Shown here one piece after another: positions 1-5,368 of a stretch of DNA of 5,368 nt (within the stretch, counting starts at the first letter, position 1; each line of letters starts with the position of its first letter). A program made the position numbers and the translations under genes. Below the pieces are notes generated by a model. The model worked only from the letters and a program-made list of their open reading frames with translations, ran no database searches and was not told the origin of the DNA. This DNA is from Ferruginibacter sp. (GTDB taxonomy: Bacteria; Bacteroidota; Bacteroidia; Chitinophagales; Chitinophagaceae). The stretch covers positions 1-5,368 of the forward strand of contig JANXOQ010000141.1 of assembly GCA_025357775.1 (NCBI GenBank), in the 5' to 3' direction.

Positions 1-1
1 T

Positions 2-49
2 AACAAAGGTATTTTTGCTGATAAGTATGGATTTAATTTTATTCAGTAA
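2..49 (+). CDS. possible 3' end of an upstream gene (partial)
   Basis: From base 2 one frame is open for 15 codons and ends in TAA at 47-49. It reads NKGIFADKYGFNFIQ. Its codons (GGT, GCT, GAT, GGA among A/T-ending ones) have the look of real coding sequence in an AT-rich Bacteroidota genome, whereas the neighbouring frame, open to base 98, reads as a low-complexity Leu/Ile-rich peptide. If real, it is the C-terminus of a gene on the same strand as the GSCFA gene, ending about 126 bp before it. The piece is too short to assign a family, and an open frame of this length can arise by chance. Confidence 0.3.
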   Translation, partial: NKGIFADKYGFNFIQ

Positions 50-112
50 AATTCTTATGCTACAGATTTATAGCCTAAAAATAATTTGGAATGTATAAAT
101 AACTTTCAAACA

Positions 113-152
113 ACTAATAAACTAGTCAACCAATCTACCAATTAACTTTTCA
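113..152 (+). repeat. degenerate 8-bp-period repeat upstream of GSCFA gene
   Basis: Read in steps of eight from base 113, the sequence gives ACTAATAA, ACTAGTCA, ACCAATCT, ACCAATTA and ACTTTTCA. Every unit starts with AC, and most have A at the fourth position. The best-preserved pair is ACCAAT at 129-134 and 137-142. It lies in the 5' leader of the GSCFA gene, 24 bp before its ATG. A related repeat follows the same gene at 1167-1198. The copies are diverged and the composition is AT-rich, so chance is possible. Confidence 0.4.
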
Positions 153-175
153 AATAATATTCAAGAATTTTAGCC

Positions 176-1162
176 ATGAACTTTCGTTCCGAATTTACTC
201 CCAAGTCCTTCTCCATAAAAATGAAGCATACTGATAAATTATTATTGGTTGGTTCTTGCTTTACGGAGCAAATAGGGAAGAAGCTTGCTGGGCATAAGTT
301 TGATGTATTAGAAAATCCGAACGGCATTTTATTTAACCCTATAAGTATTGCAAAAGCAGTAATGAGTTATGCAAATGAAAAGTTGTATGCAGAAGATGAT
401 TTGTTTTATTTTAATGAACTATGGGCAAGTAGAGAGCATCATACACGATTCTCAAATATAGAGAAAGAAGCTACCTTAAAAAATATAAACGAGTCACAAC
501 AAAAAGCTATTAAATTTATAAAAACAGCAGATTGGATTTTGCTTACCCTCGGTACTGCATTTGTGTATGAATGGAAAGATATTTTACCAAATGAAAATTA
601 TGATAACGTAGCAGCTAATTGCCACAAAATACCTACAGATAAATTTAATAGAAGATTAACCGAGCCAGAAGAAATAAAAACTATTTTGCAAAAAATGGAA
701 ACTGCAGTTAGAGCTATAAATCCTGCTGTTAAATTTATTTATACCATAAGCCCTGTGCGCCACTTGCGTGAAGGTTTTGTAGAAAATAATAGAAGCAAGG
801 CAGCACTAATACAAGCAGTCCACTCACTTGTTAATGAAAGAAATACATTTTATTTTTCCGCTTATGAGCTGGTCATAGACGACTTAAGGGATTATCGTTT
901 TTTTGCTGAAGACCTTGTGCACCCTAATTATGCAGCTACTAATTATGTGTGGGAAAAATTTATACCAGCTGTTATAAATGAAACTTCGCAGCAATTAATG
1001 GAAAAAATAAATGAAATAAACGCAGCAATGAGCCATAGACCATTTAATCCAACATCGATTGCACATAGAAAGTTTTTGCAGGTTAATTTAGAAAAAACAT
1101 TATCGCTTCAAGAAGCATTTCCATACATAAATTTTGAAAAAGAAATTTTGTATTTTAAGTAG
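176..1162 (+). CDS. GSCFA domain protein (SGNH-hydrolase-like)
   Basis: A complete 328-residue protein of the GSCFA family, which is common in Bacteroidota and of unproven biochemical role. The diagnostic block is at residues 22-34, with Gly26-Ser27-Cys28-Phe29, followed by NPNGILFNP (47-55), a Leu-Gly-Thr block (125-127), SPVRHLREG (192-200) and Asn-Arg-Ser-Lys (205-208). Near the C-terminus, Asp246-Leu-Val-His249-Pro-Asn matches the DxxH pair of SGNH/GDSL hydrolases, with Ser27 as the likely nucleophile. An esterase or acyl-transfer activity is therefore inferred, not shown. The fifth residue of the name motif is Thr instead of Ala. There is no signal peptide or membrane segment, so it is predicted to be cytoplasmic. 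The ATG at 176 is chosen because the opening residues MNFRSEFTPK resemble the usual start of the family; a later Met16 would cut this off. The ribosome site is weak. It is convergent with the minus-strand block and appears to be transcribed separately from it. Confidence 0.93.
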   Translation: MNFRSEFTPKSFSIKMKHTDKLLLVGSCFTEQIGKKLAGHKFDVLENPNGILFNPISIAKAVMSYANEKLYAEDDLFYFNELWASREHHTRFSNIEKEATLKNINESQQKAIKFIKTADWILLTLGTAFVYEWKDILPNENYDNVAANCHKIPTDKFNRRLTEPEEIKTILQKMETAVRAINPAVKFIYTISPVRHLREGFVENNRSKAALIQAVHSLVNERNTFYFSAYELVIDDLRDYRFFAEDLVHPNYAATNYVWEKFIPAVINETSQQLMEKINEINAAMSHRPFNPTSIAHRKFLQVNLEKTLSLQEAFPYINFEKEILYFK

Positions 1163-1166
1163 GCAA

Positions 1167-1198
1167 ACTAAATTACTAAATTCCTAAATTTTCTAAAC
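1167..1198 (+). repeat. short tandem 8-bp repeat between convergent genes
   Basis: ACTAAATT occurs at 1167-1174 and again directly at 1175-1182, followed by CCTAAATT at 1183-1190 and a decayed TTCTAAAC at 1191-1198. It fills nearly all of the 36-bp gap between the stop codons of the GSCFA gene and the propeller gene. It does not form a convincing G+C-rich hairpin, so it is not a classic intrinsic terminator, although its position between converging genes would suit one. Confidence 0.6.
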
Positions 1199-2200
1199 TC
1201 ATAAATTCCATTCCAGCCTCCCAATTTTACCGCCGCCACCTGCAAAAAATACCGAACTGCCTTTTTTTGCACTCCTACATACATGAAAGCTGGTAGTACT
1301 TATTTGTTTAAAATTATTACCATCATCATTTGTAATATCTACCCCATTTATGCCGCAGGTAATCCATGTTTGTTTGTTAATATATTCTATGCAAGATCTG
1401 TAGCCAGTAGGCAATGTTGCTGGGGCTGACCAATTTATTCCTCCATTTCTTGTTATGAAACAATTTTTAGTGATAGAATCTTTTGTGTTAAAATCGCCAC
1501 CCACTACAATAAACATTTTATTATTTTTTGCAGCAATTGAGTTAGCTCCTGTTGTTTCTTTGCCTTGCAAAATAGGTAGTTCAATTTTTTTATTTCCAAT
1601 AAATAAATGTGAAGCCAAACCACCACTTACAAATATGCTATTGCCATTTTTCATGTTTCTAATATTTGTACCACTACTTGCAAATGCTGCTTCTCCTTTT
1701 TCAACAACCATTTTTAAAGTTGCTGTTTTATCTTGCCAAGTATTGCCAGCATCAGTTGTTTTTGCTACAAAAAATAAATTGTTTATTGGGTCACCAATTA
1801 CAATTCCTTCTTTTTCATTTGCAAAATCCATTGCATCTAAAAACATTCCTTTTGTATCATTCATATAAACTAATTTCCATGTTTCACCAGCATCTACTGT
1901 TTTTAAAATTATAGCTGGGGAGTCAATCCCCATTATGATGGCAGTCTTTTCATCAAAAGCTTCTATATCTCTAAAATCTGTTCTTTCGTACCCTTTTACA
2001 ATAAGCCATTGCCAAGTATTTCCAGCATCCATACTTTTTGCTACAGTACCGTTACTGCCACTTGCCCATACAATTTTATCACTAACTACGCTTAGCCCAC
2101 GTATAGATGTTTTAGTACCACTGGTAAGTAGTTTTACCGTTTGTGCATTTGAAAATATTATGCATTGTAAAAAGAGTAGAATAATAATTAGCTTGCGCAT
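1199..2200 (-). CDS. YCF48-like / Asp-box beta-propeller, secreted
   Basis: A predicted exported beta-propeller of 333 residues. The ATG at 2200 is preferred because it begins a standard signal peptide (MRKLIIILLF, then a hydrophobic stretch ending in SNA-Q, cleavage near residue 19-20). An in-frame ATG at 2230 would add ten residues ahead of it. Asp-box/BNR motifs of the form S/T-x-D-x-G-x-T-W recur at about residues 56-63, 101-108 and 148-155, with weaker versions at 250-257 (Asn for Asp) and 290-297 (Phe for Trp). The segments EGIVIGDP (131-138) and GEAAFASSGT (169-178) are typical of the Bacteroidota proteins called YCF48-related or, misleadingly, 'oxidoreductase'. No redox or sialidase catalytic residues are recognisable. 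Four Cys lie in the second half (247, 270, 282, 308). There is no lipobox and no type IX secretion C-terminal domain, so a periplasmic or released location is likely. It follows the TonB receptor gene by 66 bp and is probably co-transcribed; its role is probably assembly or protein binding, but unknown. Confidence 0.88.
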   Translation of the reverse strand: MRKLIIILLFLQCIIFSNAQTVKLLTSGTKTSIRGLSVVSDKIVWASGSNGTVAKSMDAGNTWQWLIVKGYERTDFRDIEAFDEKTAIIMGIDSPAIILKTVDAGETWKLVYMNDTKGMFLDAMDFANEKEGIVIGDPINNLFFVAKTTDAGNTWQDKTATLKMVVEKGEAAFASSGTNIRNMKNGNSIFVSGGLASHLFIGNKKIELPILQGKETTGANSIAAKNNKMFIVVGGDFNTKDSITKNCFITRNGGINWSAPATLPTGYRSCIEYINKQTWITCGINGVDITNDDGNNFKQISTTSFHVCRSAKKGSSVFFAGGGGKIGRLEWNL

Positions 2201-2266
2201 ATTTATATTTTTTGAAAATAATAAAAACATAAATTACTACAAATAATGTTGCAGAAAAAATGAAAT

Positions 2267-4621
2267 TTAAAATTTAAAATTCCAAGTTACACTCGGTATT
2301 ATTGGAAAAATAGATACTTGCTTGCCTTGTATTTTTAAAGTTCCTTCTAATGCACTACCAGTTTGGTCGTAATAAACGAAATATGGATTTTGACGGCTAT
2401 AAGCATTGTATACACTAAATACCCACTCGGTTTTCATTTTTCTTCCCTCGTTCTTTTTAGGTGTGTACGTGGCAGATAAATCTATACGATGGTATGATGG
2501 TAAACGATATTGATTGATATTGCTATATTCTTGTGATAACACACCACCTACTAAATAGAAACGCTGGGGTAGGGTAGAGGCACTACCAGTGCCATATACA
2601 AACGCACCCGATAATTTCCATCTTTTATTAAGATCGTATAAAGCTACAATACTCATATCATTTCTACGATCATATTTTGCAGGGTATATATTTCCATTGT
2701 TAAGATTTTCGAATTTCCTGTATGTCCAACTTAGCGTATAACCTATCCAGCCTGTAAATCTGCCTTTTACTTTATTTATAAAAAACTCTGCACCATAGCT
2801 CCAGCCTTTTCCAAAAGTAAAATCTTCCTCTACATCTTTTAAAGAATTATTTGTATAGCCTTCTCTATATTCAATTTGGTTTTCCATGCTTTTATAATAC
2901 ACTTCTAACGATGTTTCATAAGTATTTTCTTGTAGGTTTTTAAACACACCAGCTGCATATTGCCAACTTATTTGTGGCTTTACTTTATAGGTACTAGGCA
3001 CCCAAATATCTGTAGGTAATGTAGTGCCAGAGTTGCTTACAAGATGAATATATTGAAGATTTCTTGTAACAGAAGCTTTTACAGATGTAGTATTGTTTAT
3101 TTCGTAACGCATGGTTAGCCTTGGTTCAAGCCCACCGTAATTTTGTACTGTTTGTCCTTTACCAAAAGTAATGCTGTCCGTTCTCTGCCCTAGGTCATTT
3201 ATTGTGTAAATTTTATATGCGCCTACTTGTGTAAAATTACTGTATCGTAATCCAGCGTTAATTTTAAACTTTCTTGTAACATCCCAATCATCTTGTACAT
3301 AAATAGCGGCTTCATTTGCAAATTTTACTTGTGAGTTTTGAGGATTAAAAGTTATTGAATCTTGCTTTCCACTTATAACGGACGGAGTAAATTTATGATG
3401 CGTGAAAAGCCATCCAAATTTTAATTTATGACTTGATGCTGGATAATAATCAAAATCTTGTTTTAAGGTGAGGTCTCTAATGCCGGAGGCTAATTGTAAA
3501 TCCAAACTATTTTGGTTGGCATTAAACGTAAAATTGTAATCATTGTAAACAGCTGTTGTGTTGGCAAATAATTTTCTATTAAATACATGGTTCCACCTTA
3601 GTGTGCCAGTAGCATTACCCCATGGGATATTAATATTTAAACTTTGTTTTCCATTTTTAAAATCAAATACATCTCTGCCGAAATAACCGCTTATGTAAAG
3701 TCTATCTTTTTCGTTAAATTTATAATTAACTTTTGCATTTAGGTCATAAAAATAATAACCAGACCCATAAAATTGGCTTCCTTTTTTTACAAATGGTTTT
3801 GTAAGTGCATCTATGTAAGTGCGCCTTGCAGATACAATAAAAGAAGATTTATCTTTTACAATTGGCCCTTGAATTGAAAATCGAGAAGCTATTAATCCTA
3901 TTCCACCTTCAAATTGATTTTTTTGGTTGTTGCCTTCCTTCATACTCACATCTAGCACGCTTGAAAGCCTACCACCATATTGTGCAGGCATACCACCTTT
4001 TATGAGTGTTACATTTTTTATAGCATCCGCATTAAAAATAGAAAAAAAACCAAACAAATGTCCAGTATTGTAAACCACTGCGTCATCTAGCATTATAAGG
4101 TTTTGGTCTGGGCCACCGCCTCGTACATATATTCCTGCACTACCTTCACCAGCATTACGTACGCCAGGCAATAGTTGTATTGTTTTTATAATATCTACCT
4201 CTCCTAAAAGTGCAGGTATTCTTTTTATTTGTTCAATGGGTAAAGTTATTTTACCCATTTGTGCAGCCCGTACATTATTTTCCCTTTTGGTTGAGGTCAC
4301 AATTACCTCGTCTGAGGTAATGCTACCATTAGTCAATATTATATTTACAGATGTATCTTTTGTAAGATTTATATAAACTATTGTAGACTTGTACCCAACA
4401 TGTGAGGCAACTATTTCATAATTACCAGCAACCATTGTTACAGACCAATAACCATACTGGTTACTCATCATACCATTCTTATCTTTTATTCCAATGTTTG
4501 CTGCTATTACCGTTTCGCCACTTTCTGCATCTTTTACATATCCGCTAATAGTATATTTTTTTTGTGCAAAAGTCTTTACATTTAAAAATATAAAAAAGAT
4601 TAAAATATTTACAAATCTCAT
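2267..4621 (-). CDS. TonB-dependent outer-membrane receptor with N-terminal carboxypeptidase-regulatory-like domain
   Basis: A complete active-transport receptor of 784 residues. The order is a signal peptide (1-19, ending TFA-Q), a carboxypeptidase-D-regulatory-like beta-sandwich (about 23-98: ISGYVKDAESGETVIAANI to the VGYKS region), a possible TonB-contact segment DEVIVTS (104-110), a plug domain (about 118-232, with GIYVRGGGPDQNLIMLDD at 163-180 and LIKGGMPAQYGGRLSSVLDV at 206-225), and a 22-strand-type barrel ending in TWNFKF with the terminal Phe expected for barrel assembly. It is shorter than SusC proteins (about 1000 residues), and no SusD gene follows, so it is probably not a glycan SusCD system. 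There is no STN signalling domain. Substrate cannot be read from the sequence; a siderophore, metal complex, cofactor or peptide are all possible. The open frame extends to a TTG at 4627, but the ATG at 4621 is preferred: it starts the signal peptide directly and has an A-rich AAAGAAA tract about 6 bases upstream. It lies 54 bp after the DUF3347 gene. Confidence 0.93.
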   Translation of the reverse strand: MRFVNILIFFIFLNVKTFAQKKYTISGYVKDAESGETVIAANIGIKDKNGMMSNQYGYWSVTMVAGNYEIVASHVGYKSTIVYINLTKDTSVNIILTNGSITSDEVIVTSTKRENNVRAAQMGKITLPIEQIKRIPALLGEVDIIKTIQLLPGVRNAGEGSAGIYVRGGGPDQNLIMLDDAVVYNTGHLFGFFSIFNADAIKNVTLIKGGMPAQYGGRLSSVLDVSMKEGNNQKNQFEGGIGLIASRFSIQGPIVKDKSSFIVSARRTYIDALTKPFVKKGSQFYGSGYYFYDLNAKVNYKFNEKDRLYISGYFGRDVFDFKNGKQSLNINIPWGNATGTLRWNHVFNRKLFANTTAVYNDYNFTFNANQNSLDLQLASGIRDLTLKQDFDYYPASSHKLKFGWLFTHHKFTPSVISGKQDSITFNPQNSQVKFANEAAIYVQDDWDVTRKFKINAGLRYSNFTQVGAYKIYTINDLGQRTDSITFGKGQTVQNYGGLEPRLTMRYEINNTTSVKASVTRNLQYIHLVSNSGTTLPTDIWVPSTYKVKPQISWQYAAGVFKNLQENTYETSLEVYYKSMENQIEYREGYTNNSLKDVEEDFTFGKGWSYGAEFFINKVKGRFTGWIGYTLSWTYRKFENLNNGNIYPAKYDRRNDMSIVALYDLNKRWKLSGAFVYGTGSASTLPQRFYLVGGVLSQEYSNINQYRLPSYHRIDLSATYTPKKNEGRKMKTEWVFSVYNAYSRQNPYFVYYDQTGSALEGTLKIQGKQVSIFPIIPSVTWNFKF

Positions 4622-4675
4622 ACACAATTTCTTTTTTTATGAACGCTTTATAATGGTACTAAGCTTTTTAAAATA

Positions 4676-5293
4676 TTATTTTGCAAAAATAGAATCTACT
4701 ACCTCACCACAATTAAGCATCCCAGATTTGTATTTTGGATGATTTTTACCTAAATAAGGATTAATAATTTCGGCACTATTGCTTAACCAATTGGCAGCCG
4801 TAGTTTCGTTAAAAGCCATTGGGCATTTAGCTACGTATAATTTTTTTCCTTCGTATTTTACCGCAGTTAAAAATGATGGGTACATCATTTCTGTAACCAT
4901 GCTAAAATCTTTTCTCATTTCAGTTATATCTGTTTGTTGTAATATTGAGTTTGCATTCAATTTTACATCCATTAAGTTTCCTTTCGCTGTTTCATAAATA
5001 GAAGTTGTATCCTTCTTTAATTCATCAATTGAAAGTTTATCTAGTTGTAATACAAATTTTCTTGTAGCGGCTTTTGCAGCGGTAGAATCTGCATCCACAA
5101 AAGCATTTTTTATTTCTAAATAAGCATCTACAATACTATCTATTTCTTTATTAAATTTTTCTGAATGTTTTTTTAACTCTATATGAGACATTGGTGGTTG
5201 GGCAGGTACAGAGGTTTGGTTTTTTCTTATTAAAAACCAATAAGCAGCAAATGCCACAGCAGCCAATACTAATAGAAGAAATATTTTTTTCAT
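4676..5293 (-). CDS. membrane-anchored DUF3347 protein, possible copper/soft-metal binder
   Basis: A 205-residue protein. Residues 3-22 form one hydrophobic segment after Met-Lys-Lys, followed by a Pro-rich linker (about 26-34). There is no lipobox Cys, so this is an uncleaved anchor or a signal peptide with an unclear cleavage site, placing the rest in the periplasm. The body matches DUF3347: helical YLEIKNAFVDAD (58-69), then MRKDFSMVTEMMY (126-138), then the hallmark Cys157-Pro-Met159-Ala, Trp169, Asn178-Pro-Tyr-Leu-Gly182 and Met192-Leu-Asn-Cys195-Gly. In Bacteroidota this domain is found alone or at the end of heavy-metal efflux adaptor (CusB-like) proteins. The conserved Cys and Met residues could bind Cu(I), but that is inference. 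As the first gene of the apparent three-gene unit, it has a TAnnTTTG box 15 bp before the ATG. The start fits the signal sequence well. Confidence 0.87.
   Translation of the reverse strand: MKKIFLLLVLAAVAFAAYWFLIRKNQTSVPAQPPMSHIELKKHSEKFNKEIDSIVDAYLEIKNAFVDADSTAAKAATRKFVLQLDKLSIDELKKDTTSIYETAKGNLMDVKLNANSILQQTDITEMRKDFSMVTEMMYPSFLTAVKYEGKKLYVAKCPMAFNETTAANWLSNSAEIINPYLGKNHPKYKSGMLNCGEVVDSIFAK
4684..4712 (-). promoter_or_regulatory. possible internal promoter for the TonB receptor gene
   Basis: On the minus strand TTG (4712-4710) is followed after 18 bases by TATTTTTG (4691-4684), matching the Bacteroidota pattern of a -33 TTG and a -7 TAnnTTTG with usual spacing. It overlaps the last codons of the DUF3347 gene, and the leader to the receptor ATG would be about 55 bases. 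The -7 box is T-rich and also encodes Ile-Phe-Ala, so a chance match is quite possible. If real, the receptor and propeller genes could be expressed apart from the first gene. Confidence 0.3.
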
Positions 5294-5308
5294 ACTTAAT
5301 TATTTTTG

Positions 5309-5316
5309 CAAATGTA
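5309..5316 (-). promoter_or_regulatory. candidate -7 element upstream of DUF3347 gene
   Basis: TACATTTG on the minus strand is an exact match to the Bacteroidota -7 consensus TAnnTTTG and ends 15 bp before the ATG at 5293. The implied leader is only about 10 bases. No TTG is found at the expected -33 distance, so the match rests on one element. It is the best promoter candidate for the three-gene minus-strand unit. Confidence 0.45.
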
Positions 5317-5333
5317 CGATTGACAGTAGTTTT

Positions 5334-5351
5334 ATATAGTTTACTCTATAT
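5334..5351. repeat. small inverted repeat upstream of the minus-strand unit
   Basis: ATATAG, six bases, then CTATAT form a perfect 6-bp inverted repeat. It sits about 18 bp upstream of the candidate -7 box of the DUF3347 gene, where a regulator could bind. The arms are short and AT-rich, so chance is a serious alternative. Confidence 0.25.
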
Positions 5352-5368
5352 TATTTTTTTAAAAATTA

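Noticed and set aside
10..17. TATTTTTG as a promoter for the GSCFA gene
   Set aside because: It fits TAnnTTTG but lies about 158 bp upstream, probably inside the tail of the previous gene, has no testable -33 partner within the window, and is a low-complexity string expected often by chance.
142..327. Minus-strand open frame of 61 codons over the GSCFA start
   Set aside because: It overlaps the conserved N-terminus of the GSCFA protein in antisense and has no recognisable features.
1167..1198. CRISPR-like or phage attachment repeat
   Set aside because: Units are only 8 bp, directly adjacent, without spacers, and no cas, integrase or tRNA gene is present.
1455..1868. Open plus-strand frame of 137 codons opposite the propeller gene
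   Set aside because: It is antisense to a clear coding region with recognisable motifs, reads as a hydrophobic low-complexity peptide, and has no family features. The same applies to plus-strand frames at 1666-1914 and 1935-2246.
2140..2200. Lipoprotein signal on the propeller (Cys13 in the leader)
   Set aside because: The residues before the Cys are Phe-Leu-Gln, which do not fit a lipobox; a normal signal-peptidase site near SNA-Q explains the leader better.
2250..2285. AAATTTAA-type repeats at the end of the receptor gene as a terminator
   Set aside because: The sequence is almost pure A/T, with no stable stem, and the downstream propeller gene is co-directional and close.
2267..4621. SusC of a SusCD glycan-uptake pair
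   Set aside because: The receptor is about 200 residues short of typical SusC, and the next gene is a propeller, not a SusD lipoprotein.
4494..4997. Plus-strand open frames opposite the receptor N-terminus and the DUF3347 gene
   Set aside because: They are antisense to well-supported genes and show no domain or plausible start context.

Overview
The window looks like chromosomal DNA from a member of the Bacteroidota, possibly of the Chitinophagales or a related order. It is AT-rich (about one third G+C by eye, not computed). Genes lack strong Shine-Dalgarno sites, candidate promoters carry the Bacteroidota-type -7 element TAnnTTTG, and the protein families are typical of this phylum: GSCFA, DUF3347, a TonB-dependent receptor with an N-terminal carboxypeptidase-regulatory-like domain, and a YCF48-like Asp-box propeller. 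Family names come from motif recognition by eye; no database search was made.

Layout. At 1-49 there may be the last codons of a plus-strand gene that starts outside the window. A short AT-rich spacer follows, containing a degenerate 8-bp-period repeat. A complete plus-strand GSCFA gene occupies 176-1162. It converges on a minus-strand block across a 36-bp gap that holds a second 8-bp-period repeat and no clear hairpin terminator. The rest of the window is three minus-strand genes in one direction. In transcription order they are a membrane-anchored DUF3347 protein (5293-4676), a TonB-dependent outer-membrane receptor (4621-2267) and a secreted YCF48-like beta-propeller (2200-1199). Gaps of roughly 50-70 bp and shared orientation suggest an operon. 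A TAnnTTTG box lies just upstream of the first gene, and a possible internal promoter lies at the end of that gene.

How the genes may work together. All three minus-strand products carry export signals: an anchor facing the periplasm, an outer-membrane barrel, and a soluble propeller with a signal peptide. This fits an envelope module. The DUF3347 protein has conserved Cys/Met residues that could bind a soft metal such as copper, so metal or metallophore handling is a reasonable hypothesis. Nothing in the receptor itself identifies its substrate, and there is no SusD partner, so it is not a SusCD glycan-uptake pair. GSCFA is on the opposite strand and is probably functionally separate.

No mobile element, CRISPR array, RNA gene or toxin/defence system was seen. 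The region looks mostly ordinary. The most interesting points are the unusual grouping of the three envelope genes and the matching 8-bp-period repeats on both sides of the GSCFA gene.
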